Source of the DNA: Porphyromonas canoris
Lineage (GTDB): Bacteria; Bacteroidota; Bacteroidia; Bacteroidales; Porphyromonadaceae
NCBI RefSeq assembly: GCF_000769115.1
Contig: NZ_JQZV01000013.1
Span: 897,027-961,026, forward strand
Length of the DNA: 64,000 nt
Reading direction: 5' to 3'
Shown: in pieces, positions 26,560 through 36,500 of the stretch
Position numbering within the stretch: the stretch's first letter is position 1
Layout of the letters: the number at the start of each line of letters is the position of its first letter
Notes under the pieces: generated by a model
The model's input: the letters and a program-made list of their open reading frames with translations, nothing else
Told to the model about the DNA's origin: nothing
The model's database searches: none
Position numbers and translations under genes: made by a program

Positions 26560-27014
26560 GATGGATGTAGCGCAACGAGTAGATACAATTCTATATAGAG
26601 AAATGTCTTGTTTTGTATATTCTCGAGATCTGTGTTGTATAGAAATGTTCTATTCTTATTTCCAGAACGTATATTATAATAGCCTGATATTATTCATCAC
26701 ATATGGATTTAGATATCTTACCCATAGTTTTACAATGAGCCATTTTAAGTTTTACAACTTCGTATTATGTTGCCTTTTTTATTTGTATATCAGATTGTTA
26801 TAAATATTATCTGTAATGATATGTTGGAGTAGAGTGGGAATGTTTATAGATACATATCATTCTTGCGCTTTCAGCTACGATCAAAATATTAACTCATTGA
26901 AAATCTTAATTATTATAATCATATCTATGCAGTTTGCAGGTGTTTTCTTTTAAGATTGGGAGTATGAGAACATAAATATATTGTCAATAGAATAGATGTC
27001 TATATTTAATTTTC
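26560..27014. other. AT-rich intergenic region upstream of xre
   Basis: No convincing gene. It holds one copy of the 14-mer GTTGTATAGAAATG (26634-26647), which recurs in the xre leader at 27073. An 80-codon frame at 26561-26803 has no recognisable features and is not called. Confidence 0.6.
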
Positions 27015-27052
27015 TATATTTGTAGATGCGTAAACAAAAATAGACGAGAACG

Positions 27053-27086
27053 CATTTCTAAACAAATAGATTGTTGTATAGAAATG
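27053..27086. promoter_or_regulatory. inverted repeat in the xre leader, candidate operator
   Basis: CATTTCTAAACA (27053-27064) and TGTATAGAAATG (27075-27086) are complementary at 11 of 12 positions, with a 10-bp spacer. Half-site starts are 22 bp apart. It lies between the TATATTTG box (27015-27022) and the xre start, where a self-repressor would act. Confidence 0.5.
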
Positions 27087-27122
27087 GATAATAGGATTTT
27101 TTCTTCTTAAAAACATAAAAGC

Positions 27123-27599
27123 ATGGACCAAACTATCAATGACAGGATAAATACTATCATGGAAAGAGAAATGCTTTCCCAAGCGGCATTTGCTGAAAAA
27201 TTAGAGATCAATAGAGCCACTCTCAATCATATTTTGAGGGGAAGAAATAATCCTGGAGTTCAAATAATTGAAAAATTGATCTCAAGTTTTCCAAAATACA
27301 ATGTAGAATGGATTATTTCCGGAAAAGGAGAAATATTGAAGACACCCTATTTGCAGCCTGATTTATTCCAAATAGAACCTTCCGAAGAGGAACAAGGTGT
27401 TCCTAATGAGAGTTTTTCAATGAAACTTTTAGAAATCACGCAGAAGTTTTCCAATTTGAGTGAATCTGTGCAGAATCTATCTGCTACAATAAAAGAGGAG
27501 CAAAATGCAAATAAAAAATCCGAAAGAAGAATATCCAAAATATATGTCTATTATTCGGATAATTCCTTTGAGGTATTTACTTCGACAGATGCCCAATAA
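27123..27599 (+). CDS. XRE-family helix-turn-helix regulator
   Basis: 158 residues. Residues 8-60 form a Cro/C1-type HTH (LSQAAFAEKLEINRATLNHIL), followed by a WIISGKGE segment typical of Bacteroidetes XRE proteins, a predicted amphipathic coiled coil at about 98-135 and a short basic end. It has no peptidase domain of the LexA/CI type. Targets unknown; autoregulation is suggested by the leader inverted repeat. The MgtC-like gene follows after 60 bp. Confidence 0.87.
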   Translation: MDQTINDRINTIMEREMLSQAAFAEKLEINRATLNHILRGRNNPGVQIIEKLISSFPKYNVEWIISGKGEILKTPYLQPDLFQIEPSEEEQGVPNESFSMKLLEITQKFSNLSESVQNLSATIKEEQNANKKSERRISKIYVYYSDNSFEVFTSTDAQ

Positions 27600-27659
27600 A
27601 AAAAAAGCACTACTTTTGAATTATCTACTATTGGATGATTTATAAAAGAGTATGACAAC

Positions 27660-28370
27660 ATGAGTTTTTCGGAGTTTTTTGATCTATCCTGTATTTATCA
27701 TGGAGGACTTCAACCTGTTGATGTTGTAGTTCGATTGCTTTATAGCGTAGTTGTCGGTATGCTTATAGGATATAATCGTCAGGTGCGCTATCAAAGAGCT
27801 GGTCTTAGGACATTTACCCTTATTACAGTTGGTAGTACTGTTGCCATGCTTATATCTATTTATCTTCCGGACATCTCCGGAATGGGGGATCCCGCCAGAA
27901 TAGCAGCACAGGTGCTGTCGGGTGTGGGTTTTTTAGGGGCTGGAGCAATACTTAGAGGGCGTGGAGATAATGTTCAAGGGCTTACTACTGCAGCCGGAAT
28001 ATGGGTTTGTTCCGCATTGGGCTTAGCCATAGGAGCCGGTATGTATATGACATCTGCCATTGTTACCTTGCTGGTGCTCTTTGTTTTAGTAGTTATGGGA
28101 TATGTTGAAGAAAAACTCGGTTTGAGACAGAAGAACCTTGGTATAAATATAGATACGACAACGGCTCTGCCCGATATAAATGCAGTTAAAGGACTCCTTT
28201 CCTGCATGAAAGTTTCGATCTCTAATGTATCATTAGACTCTAATTTCAAAAACGATACCGGACATATTTATATAGAAGCCAAATCAAGTGGAGATAAAGT
28301 TAGCTATGAAGTAAATAAAGCCTTAGGTGAATTGGACTTTGTGAGTAGTGTGAAAACTAATACCTACTAG
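27660..28370 (+). CDS. MgtC/SapB-family membrane protein
   Basis: 236 residues. The N-terminal half has four or five membrane segments with the family signatures LIGYNRQ, AGLRTFTLI and GVGFLGAGAI-x-RG. The C-terminal half (about 160-236) is an ACT-like soluble domain. Relatives are linked to growth at low magnesium and to modulation of the F-ATPase in pathogens; the role here is inference. Converges on radA, with 7 bp between stops. Confidence 0.92.
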   Translation: MSFSEFFDLSCIYHGGLQPVDVVVRLLYSVVVGMLIGYNRQVRYQRAGLRTFTLITVGSTVAMLISIYLPDISGMGDPARIAAQVLSGVGFLGAGAILRGRGDNVQGLTTAAGIWVCSALGLAIGAGMYMTSAIVTLLVLFVLVVMGYVEEKLGLRQKNLGINIDTTTALPDINAVKGLLSCMKVSISNVSLDSNFKNDTGHIYIEAKSSGDKVSYEVNKALGELDFVSSVKTNTY

Positions 28371-28377
28371 TTTTAGT

Positions 28378-29760
28378 TTACCTTCCACGAAATAAGAAAT
28401 TAAAAGCCTGATCTACCCGGCTTACTCCTACAACCTTGATCTTATATTTATTCAAGTCTATTCCTTGCAAGTTTTGAGTTGGAATTATGATTGTCTCAAA
28501 TCCTATCCTCTGTGCTTCACCAACTCTTTGCTCTATTCTACTAATAGGACGTATTTCTCCACTAAGACCAACTTCTCCCGCAACGCAGATGTTGGTTGGG
28601 ATAGGAAGATCAAGATTGGATGAAAGCACGGCTGCAAGAATAGAGAGATCCAATGCCGTGTCCGATAACTTAAGTCCCCCCGTGATATTTAAGAATACAT
28701 CCTTCTGTATGAGCTTAAATCCTGCACGTTTTTCCAATACGGCAAGTAGCATATTCATTCTTTTTCCATCTACTCCTGTAGAGGATCTTTGAGGTGTGCC
28801 ATAAACAGCAGAACTGACAAGAGATTGTATTTCTATTAGAATTGGTCTGGCTCCTTCCATGGCACATCCTACACAAATACCACTAAGTTGTTCTTCTCTT
28901 CTTGTTATCAAAAGCTCTGATGGATTCTCAACACCTCTCAAACCATTTTGACGCATCTCATATATCCCAATTTCGGATGTGCTACCAAAGCGATTTTTAT
29001 TAGCTCTTAATAGCCTATATTGGTAATTGGTGTCTCCTTCAAATTGCAATACCGTATCGACCAAGTGTTCCAATATCTTCGGACCGGCAATGCTACCATC
29101 TTTGGTAATATGCCCAATAAATAAAATTGGAATGTCTGTATTCTTTGCATAAGTCATAAGTCTTGTTGCGCACTCTCGTACTTGGGTAAGGCTTCCGGGA
29201 GATGAGTCTATTTGTTCTGTAAATATTGTCTGAATAGAATCTATGACTATAAGATCTGGAGAAGCCTCCTTGCAGACATCTAATATCTTTTCTAAGTGAG
29301 TTTCACAGTAGATTAAAAAGTTTTCGTGTGGGATGGTTGCTACCACTCTGTCAGCCCTCAGCTTTATTTGTCTTTCACTTTCCTCGCCGGATACATACAA
29401 TGTACGTATCTCTTTAGTATTTAGTAAAGATTGAAGAATAAGAGTACTTTTACCGATACCGGGCTCGCCTGCAATAAGTACAATAGATCCTTTTACCAAA
29501 CCTCCTCCGAGAACTCTATTTAATTCTTTGTCTTTTAGATCCAACCTTCCAGCCTCTTTGCCTGAGACTTCTTTTAGTATCTTAAAAGAACTATTTTCTT
29601 TATTGGGAGATATACCTCTAAGTACATGAGGGGTGTCCTTTACTTTATATTCAGATAAAGTGTTCCATGCACCACACATAGGACACTTGCCGGACCATTT
29701 GGAAAACTCATTTCCACACTCTTTACATAGGAATATTACTTTATCCACGTTCTTACCCAT
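28378..29760 (-). CDS. radA: DNA repair protein RadA
   Basis: Branch-migration helicase acting with RecA. 460 residues: N-terminal zinc finger C-x2-C...C-x2-C (12-29), Walker A GEPGIGKST near 97, the RadA motif KNRFG near 255, and a Lon-like C-terminal domain. Last gene of the operon, 22 bp after the fucokinase. Confidence 0.96.
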   Translation of the reverse strand: MGKNVDKVIFLCKECGNEFSKWSGKCPMCGAWNTLSEYKVKDTPHVLRGISPNKENSSFKILKEVSGKEAGRLDLKDKELNRVLGGGLVKGSIVLIAGEPGIGKSTLILQSLLNTKEIRTLYVSGEESERQIKLRADRVVATIPHENFLIYCETHLEKILDVCKEASPDLIVIDSIQTIFTEQIDSSPGSLTQVRECATRLMTYAKNTDIPILFIGHITKDGSIAGPKILEHLVDTVLQFEGDTNYQYRLLRANKNRFGSTSEIGIYEMRQNGLRGVENPSELLITRREEQLSGICVGCAMEGARPILIEIQSLVSSAVYGTPQRSSTGVDGKRMNMLLAVLEKRAGFKLIQKDVFLNITGGLKLSDTALDLSILAAVLSSNLDLPIPTNICVAGEVGLSGEIRPISRIEQRVGEAQRIGFETIIIPTQNLQGIDLNKYKIKVVGVSRVDQAFNFLFRGR

Positions 29761-29782
29761 ATACTAATGCAAATTATTTCTT

Positions 29783-31027
29783 TTAAGAAGAAGTTACTTG
29801 AAGACCTTTTAGAGAAAGAGACATTTCACTTAAGCGTGCATTTTTCTTCTTTATGAAATCATTCTCTAGTGTTTCCTTTATCATATTTACTGCTGTCAGG
29901 TCTTTTGCCACGATGTACAAGTAACCGCCACCTCCTGCTCCGGGTAACTTATAGCCTAAAGCCCAATCATCTATCGCAGAAATCAGGTATTCTATTTCGG
30001 GAGTAGATACACCGGAATCTAATCTCTTATTAAGCTCCCATGCCTCTTTCAGAAGACTTCCATACGTTGTTATATCTCCCTTTTTTATAGCGTGTTCTAC
30101 TGCGTAGCTATGGGTCTTGATCTCTCTTAGTATATCTAATGTCTGAATATCTTGATCAATCACTCTATTTACGATCTCAACTAAGATATTTTTTGCTGTT
30201 CTTGTTATGCCTGTGTAATATAGCATGTGATAGGATCCATAGAGAGGGTCAGTGAAAAGTGTATTTGGCAGTGTTGTGGCATATGGCTGTTGTAAAATAG
30301 ATGCTTCAGACTCTATAACCTTTATTCCTCCATACATTCCTCCAAATTGATCTTGCCAGCCGCCTCCGGTAGTTAGCAGTTGTTCTACGGCAAGAGTCCT
30401 TTGAGCGATTTCTTCAAGGCTCCATTCAAATCCAAGGAAATTGCTGAGAGCTCCCAAACATGCAGAGCATAGAAGAGAACTTGTACCAAGCCCTGATCCT
30501 GCTGGAATACAAGAAAGCATGGTCAGCTCTATTCCATACCCAAGCTGTTTCAGATATTCCTCTAAAGACTTAAAGATATGACTATTGAACTTTGGGCTCA
30601 AACCACACAAACATAGAGCTGCTTTAGGAATACTGAATGGAGAACCAACTTTGTCAAATTCCTCCAACATATCCAAAGTGGTGATTTTTTCATCTAGTCC
30701 GGCGTCTATAGAGCGTAGTATTATATGAAGTTCTGGTGTTGGTTTTACAAAGACCTGAAGAGGCTCTTGACCATTGACATTTATAGCCATATTTATGACA
30801 CGTCCTCCATCTGTCATGCTATAAGGAGGTGTATCTGTCCATCCCCCTGCCAAATCAATTCTCACAGGAGACCTGCTCCACACAATTTGATCCATAAAGA
30901 CCTTTCTACTTGGGTAGAGAGTTTGCTTAAAGTAGGGAGCTACTATTTGTGATCTGATATCACCGGATCTTTTCAAATTCAAATTTGTTCCCAATATTTC
31001 TTTACGGGGAACTTTTTTGTTCTTCAT
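29783..31027 (-). CDS. L-fucokinase (kinase half of Fkp as a separate protein)
   Basis: Phosphorylates L-fucose to fucose-1-phosphate. 414 residues of the GHMP kinase family: SPVRIDLAGGWTDTPPY at 53-69, the ATP-binding IPAGSGLGTSS at 174-184, TTGGGWQDQ near 220 and LPGAGGGGYL near 362. These correspond closely to the C-terminal half of the bifunctional Bacteroides Fkp. In Fkp the kinase is fused behind the guanylyltransferase; here it is a separate gene whose start overlaps the preceding gene by 4 bp (ATGA). Confidence 0.9.
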   Translation of the reverse strand: MKNKKVPRKEILGTNLNLKRSGDIRSQIVAPYFKQTLYPSRKVFMDQIVWSRSPVRIDLAGGWTDTPPYSMTDGGRVINMAINVNGQEPLQVFVKPTPELHIILRSIDAGLDEKITTLDMLEEFDKVGSPFSIPKAALCLCGLSPKFNSHIFKSLEEYLKQLGYGIELTMLSCIPAGSGLGTSSLLCSACLGALSNFLGFEWSLEEIAQRTLAVEQLLTTGGGWQDQFGGMYGGIKVIESEASILQQPYATTLPNTLFTDPLYGSYHMLYYTGITRTAKNILVEIVNRVIDQDIQTLDILREIKTHSYAVEHAIKKGDITTYGSLLKEAWELNKRLDSGVSTPEIEYLISAIDDWALGYKLPGAGGGGYLYIVAKDLTAVNMIKETLENDFIKKKNARLSEMSLSLKGLQVTSS

Positions 31028-32316
31028 TCTCTATATAGTTCTTCAAAGTCGGTCATACTTCCCAATTCTTTGGCAGAAATCTTGGGGATTTTTTTATATG
31101 TTTCTAAAACCTCTTTGTTATTGCTTTTGAGGTAGTATAGATGCCATTGGGATAACCATTCTCCCACAAAGGCAAGTACATCTATATCTTCAGAACAAGG
31201 GAAGAGAGGTAGTTCATAAATATCAGTAGTTATAGATAGACCTGTCATTTGGGCAAACTCAGACAATGGGGCATTTACAAAAGAAGTCTCACCTGTGGCT
31301 GTTCCTCTGAACAAATCATCTATGCCATATACTCTAAGGCACTTTAGACCGTTTTTCAAAGGTAGAAAATCCAAACATACACCATTCGGAAGCTCCCAAC
31401 CTTTCATTTCTTTTGGAATATGAGTAAGGATATTATCTCCTTTCAGAATCCATTTATCATTTAGTTCTGAGCAATCTATCCAGCAAGATTCCTTTATATC
31501 CAAGTTTAGGGATTTTGCAGATCTTAGCAAGTCTTTACTGGATCCGAAGTGATAGAAATAAGAGTCGGAAGAATCATACATTACACCTATTGAGAGTTTA
31601 TGCCTTTTTATTATATCCGGGAAAGAGGAATATAAATCAAAATAATTTAGTTCTCTTCCTTTCCCTCTGCTACTCTTGAATAGAAGGTCTGAAGCCTTTT
31701 GGGAAAGCAACCAAAGTCCAGAGTCTATTGCAATCTCAAATTTTTCTTGAAGCATCTCAAGTTGTTGCACTAAAGGCTTTTGTAAGACTTGTATCGGAAT
31801 AGAGAAAATATCTGCATTTTGAGAAACAATAAAAACTCCATGTTTTGAAGCTTTCTCTAACTCGCCTTTTACACCTATACACAATAGATCATAGTGTGGA
31901 ATAAAGGGAACTTGCTTTAGATCCAATAGCACATCACCACATGAAATAGCTGTGCGATAAAACCCATCTGTATCGGACTCTAAAAAAGAGTCTATCGTTT
32001 CTACCTGGATGTCTAAAAGTGTTTTATAAACTTTCCCGGGAAGAGGCATCATCACCTTTCCTTGTACCGAGTAGGCAGGAAGTCTTCTACTTTCGCCATC
32101 ACTATTTATCACAATCTCTCTGTGATATAACTTTCCCCTCTTATCACGAGCTTGCATTATGGCATATACCGAACCTCCTCCAGATCCCAATTTAGCATTT
32201 GGAGGATCTGAGCAGAAGAATATATCTCTGTCCTCTCCCTTTTTAGGAAAAGAATTTAGATATTCAACATGATTTGATGGAAGAGAAACTATGTAGATGC
32301 TTTCATGCATAGCCAA
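31024..32316 (-). CDS. fucose-1-phosphate guanylyltransferase (N-terminal half of Fkp)
   Basis: Makes GDP-L-fucose from fucose-1-phosphate and GTP. 430 residues with the N-terminal Fkp signatures FFCSDPPNAKLGSGGGS (33-49; nucleotide-binding loop) and NSDGESRRLPAYSVQGK (71-87). The rest is compatible with the beta-helical middle part, though shorter: this protein plus the kinase total 844 residues against about 950 for Fkp. Translationally coupled to the kinase. GDP-fucose feeds capsule and protein O-glycosylation in Bacteroidales. Confidence 0.85.
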   Translation of the reverse strand: MAMHESIYIVSLPSNHVEYLNSFPKKGEDRDIFFCSDPPNAKLGSGGGSVYAIMQARDKRGKLYHREIVINSDGESRRLPAYSVQGKVMMPLPGKVYKTLLDIQVETIDSFLESDTDGFYRTAISCGDVLLDLKQVPFIPHYDLLCIGVKGELEKASKHGVFIVSQNADIFSIPIQVLQKPLVQQLEMLQEKFEIAIDSGLWLLSQKASDLLFKSSRGKGRELNYFDLYSSFPDIIKRHKLSIGVMYDSSDSYFYHFGSSKDLLRSAKSLNLDIKESCWIDCSELNDKWILKGDNILTHIPKEMKGWELPNGVCLDFLPLKNGLKCLRVYGIDDLFRGTATGETSFVNAPLSEFAQMTGLSITTDIYELPLFPCSEDIDVLAFVGEWLSQWHLYYLKSNNKEVLETYKKIPKISAKELGSMTDFEELYRE

Positions 32317-32332
32317 ACAAAACTATTTCTCG

Positions 32333-32851
32333 TTATGACTTTATAAATTCGGCATAGTCTTCACAACTTTTTTGCAAACGCTCAGGAGTCATATTTACCT
32401 CCGCTCCATATAATGCAAAAATGCGTCCGGACTTAGCTCTGACAAAACCTGCGGAACCTTTGACAAAGCTAAGATAAGTCTCTAATGATATTCCTGCATC
32501 AAAAACGAACTCCGGAGCACCGGTACTTACAGCCACGTCTATAAGTTTTCCCTCCATCTTATCTCCGTTTTCTCCGTATGCCCAACCTTCGCACCAAACG
32601 GTGTCCATCCACTCTTTCATAATGGATGGTACCATGTACCAATACAATGGAAACTGCAAAATGATTCTATCATATTCCGACAATATCTCTTGCTCTTTTT
32701 TTATATCAAAGCCCTTCTCTTCACAATGCTCCGAAAGGACTCGTATCATCACATTCAGCTCTTCACTATTAGCTTGAATGTACTCACACCATGCCCTGTT
32801 TATAACAGACTTTTCAAGATGTGGATGTCCTACTACTACTAATGTTTTCAA
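32333..32851 (-). CDS. NAD(P)H-dependent flavodoxin-fold oxidoreductase (KefF/MdaB type)
   Basis: 172 residues. FMN-binding flavodoxin-like fold: VVGHPHLEKSVINRA near 6-20, QFPLYWYMVPSIMKEWMD near 65-82 and WAYGENG near 90. Members reduce quinones. First gene of the operon with the Fkp halves (16-bp gap). A TACATTTG box on the minus strand at 32889-32882 is a likely promoter element. Confidence 0.88.
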   Translation of the reverse strand: MKTLVVVGHPHLEKSVINRAWCEYIQANSEELNVMIRVLSEHCEEKGFDIKKEQEILSEYDRIILQFPLYWYMVPSIMKEWMDTVWCEGWAYGENGDKMEGKLIDVAVSTGAPEFVFDAGISLETYLSFVKGSAGFVRAKSGRIFALYGAEVNMTPERLQKSCEDYAEFIKS

Positions 32852-32979
32852 TGTTCAATATGGTTTAAGTTGATTTTATCACAAATGTAGGTATTTATTT
32901 TAAGAGCATTTCCTACTTCTGCTAAATGGAGAGACTGATCTCTATTGATCTAAGTTGTTTAAGAAAATGGTATTTGAAG

Positions 32980-33396
32980 AAAGCACTAAAGGTTTTGAGA
33001 GAAAGCACTAAAGGTTTTGGAGAAAAGCACTAAAGGTTTTGGAGAAAAGCACTAAAGGTTTTGCCGAAAAGCACTAAAGGTTTTGCCGAAAAGCACTAAA
33101 GGTTTTGGATAAAAGCACTAAAGGTTTTGGATAAAAGCACTAAAGGTTTTGGATAAAAGCACTAAAGGTTTTGGAGAAAAGCACTAAAGGTTTTGAAGAA
33201 AAGCACTAAAGGTTTTGGAGAAAAGCACTAAAGGTTTCGGAGGAAAGCACTAAAGGTTTCGGGGAAAAGCACTAAAGGTTTCGGGGAAAAGCACTAAAGG
33301 TTTCGGAGAAAGTATCTAATCTTTTCGGGGAAAGTACCTAATCTTTTTGTGGAAAGTACCTAATCTTTTTTCGCAAAGCACTAAAGGTTTTGGGAT
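32980..33396. repeat. 22-bp tandem array, about 19 units
   Basis: Cores AAAGCACTAAAGGTTTTG recur every 22 bp from 32980 (next at 33002). Three units near 33310-33374 diverge to AAAGTACCTAATCTTTT, and one canonical unit closes the array at 33375. The last 4 bp of each unit vary (GAGA, GCCG, GGAT, CGGG). It fills the space between divergent operons, upstream of susC. Confidence 0.95.
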
Positions 33397-33436
33397 ATTG
33401 ATAATTATCTTTTCAAGGAATAGAGCCTGTACCTTT

Positions 33437-33457
33437 AGGTATTAATACCTACCTTTG
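33437..33457 (+). promoter_or_regulatory. susC promoter with overlapping palindrome
   Basis: TACCTTTG at 33450-33457 fits the -7 box. It abuts and shares its first base with a perfect 14-bp palindrome, AGGTATTAATACCT (33437-33450), placed where a repressor or activator would meet RNA polymerase. No clear TTG -33 element is present, suggesting activator dependence. Confidence 0.55.
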
Positions 33458-33476
33458 CAAGACTTTTCTAAAAATG

Positions 33477-33510
33477 GTTCTACAGATTTATGAAGCTAAA
33501 TCTGTAGAAC
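33477..33510 (+). promoter_or_regulatory. perfect 14-bp hairpin in the susC leader
   Basis: GTTCTACAGATTTA (33477-33490) and TAAATCTGTAGAAC (33497-33510) are exact complements around a 6-nt loop, followed by TTTACATTTT. It lies about 20 nt after the -7 box and 38 nt before the susC ATG. It may act as an attenuator, an mRNA-stability element or an sRNA target. Confidence 0.75.
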
Positions 33511-33547
33511 TTTACATTTTGTGTCATTTTAATTGTATCAATTATTT

Positions 33548-36500
33548 ATGTTAAGAGACATACGACCTTGGGTCTGTAAAGTTTTCTCTGTGGTATTGTT
33601 CTTTGCTTCTTCTATTTCTCTTTCCACCCCTGCTGAAGGACAGAGCAAGACAACAACTATCACAACTAAACCTGTAGCGCGCTCTGTGCGTTGTAAGGTT
33701 CGATTTAAAGATCACTCTCCGGCTATTGGAGCTACTATTTATGTTAATGGGAGAGCTACGGCTGTAACAGGTGAAGATGGTTCCTGTCTGATTCGTATTC
33801 CGGATGTCAAAGAAAAAATAACTCTGGCTGTTTCCTATGTGGGAATGAAACCTTTGAAACTATTATATGAGGGAGAAAAACAGCTTTCTTTTATTCTTGA
33901 AGACGACTCTTCCGAGTTGGGAGATGTTGTGGTAACCGGTTTTCAGACAATAAACAAACGTAGATGGACAGGAGCTGCCACCGCTCTTAAAGGCTCAGAG
34001 ATTGTTCTTCCCGGTGTCAGTACCATAGATAAGAGTTTGGAAGGATTAGTCCCTGAAATGCTTGTTATGCCTTCGGCCGGTGATATAGGCACGTCTCCTC
34101 GTTTGCGAATACGTGGTACCAGTACTATTTTAGGAGTACGTGAACCTTTATGGGTGGTAGATGGTGTGGTAGTCCGAGATCCTGTAACAATTCCGGCAGA
34201 AGATATCAATGATCCTGACTTTATCAATCGAGTAGGTAATGCTATCGCAGGTATCAACCCATCTGATATAGAGCGTATAGATGTCCTTAAAGATGCTGCC
34301 TCTACAGCTCTTTATGGGGTACAAGCCGCCAATGGCGTTATTATGATTACTACCAAAAAAGGGCAATATGGAAAGTTACGCATTAACTATTCAGGAAGTA
34401 GCAGTCTGTCTCTTCGTCCAAGATACACAGACAGGGATATCAACTTGATGAACTCAAGAGAGCGAGTCAATTTTTCTCGTGAACTGGTAGAATCCAACTA
34501 CTATTTTCCTGTTGATATGTACGAAGTGGGATACGAACACTTGGTTAAGAAGTTATATAATAAGGAGATCAGTTTTGAAGAGTTCAATAGTCGTGTGCAG
34601 AGCATAGAGTCTCTGAATACCGACTGGTTCTCTCTATTGATGCGTGATGCTCTTTCTACAGATCACCACCTCTCTGTATCAGGAACTTCTGAAAATCTAA
34701 ATTACTATGCTTCTTTAGGGTATAATCTTAGCAACGGAGTTGTTAGAAGCAATAGAACTCAGCGTACAACAGGTAACCTTAAAGTGATTGCAGATCTCAG
34801 TAACAAGAGCAAGTTAAGTGTTTGGATGAGAACGGGCGTAGAGTCGCGTCGTTATAATGCTTCTACAATCAATCCGGTAGACTATGCTTATAATACAGCA
34901 CGTACCATCCCCACTTATGGAGAGGATGGTGCATACTCTTTTTATAGACGAGGGGATGACAGATATAACTATAATTTTAATATCCTAAACGAACTCGAAC
35001 ATAGTGGATATAAGCAAGACCACTTTAACACTTCTCTGAGTGTGGCGTATGACCTCAAGCTCTCTGATCGACTATCGGCTTCAGCTTTATTGACCTATGC
35101 TACTTCCAATACAAACGGGGAAGAGCACCACGATGATAAAACTTATTACGTGGCAGATAAGAGATGGACAGATTATGGAAAACCTTTCAATAAGGTTGCT
35201 TTGGAACATAGTGAACTGCCATACGGAGGAGAACTCAATCACTTTCAAGAGCGTTATCAGTCTCTCTCCGGAAGATTGATGTTGAACTATTCTCGTACAT
35301 TCGACAATGAAGATATGTTGAACATACAAGTAGGAACTGCTGCTGAAAGCATTCATACCAGAGGCATGAAGCAGATACAGAGAGGCTATTTCCGTGACTA
35401 TGGAGAAAAGTTTGTTGCTCCGGAGGACATAGATCGCTTTCCTGCATATAAGGCTTGGCTTATAAGTGAAGAGGCACAACCCAGACGTACGGACGACTTA
35501 CTCAATCAAGCATCTGCTTTTGCAACCATTTCGTACACTTTTCGTCACAATCTTACATTAGGACTGAATGGACGGACCGATGGCTCTAATCGTTTTGGAA
35601 GTCAAAGCAATCGTCGACTTCTTCCTGTATGGTCTGTTTCCGGTAGTTATGATTTCTCTCATCTCCTCGCCGATGGTACTTGGTTCAATTACCTTTACTT
35701 GCGTACATCCTATGGCACACAAGGTAATATGTTGAGAGATCAGTCGCCCGAACCGGTTATTCGTAAGCTGAGCACAGACCCTTATTACAATGAAAAGTTG
35801 GCGATATTGGCTCGTTATCCTAATCCGAATCTTCGTTGGGAAAAGACAAACTCTTTCAGTGCGGAGCTGGATATTGCTGCATGGCAAAGACGTGTTGCGG
35901 CCACTTTGTCTTATTATCACAAATACACCCGTGATGCTTACATGAATTTGGGCATTGATTTGGTGAATGGTTTTCCATCGTATGTTGTCAATAGCGGAAA
36001 TCTTCGTAATCACGGTTTCAGTCTTGCTCTTTCGGTAGAGCCTGTGCGTGTTCGTGATTTCTCATGGCGTGTATCCACCTCTTTTTCTAAGAGCTTCAAT
36101 CGTCTTGACAGCAAACCTCAATATGGTCAATATAAAGTTCGAGACTTCTTGCACGGTCGCGCCTTGGTGGAAGGAGAGGCTTTGGGATCATTCTATTCTT
36201 ATCGTTTCCGTGGACTCAATCCGGAAGATGGAGGTCCGATGTTCCATGATGGAGAAGAGCGTAAAGAAGAATTTTATGGTAAAGGAAACTATGAAGTTTT
36301 CAGTGAAGTCTTGTCTAAGTCGGGAAATCGCTATCCTACAGCATTCGGCAGCTTCCGCAATAGTGTTCGTTGGGGTGCATTCTCGCTTCGATTCAATCTA
36401 TCGTATAGTATTGGAGCTAAGACAAGACTTTTCAAACCTTATGGCTCAAGCAAAAACTTCTTACCCGAAATGAATGTCAATAGAATCTTTATGGATCGTT

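Noticed and set aside
26561-26803. 80-codon frame upstream of xre
   Set aside because: AT-rich region, phenylalanine/tyrosine-heavy translation, no promoter or family resemblance.
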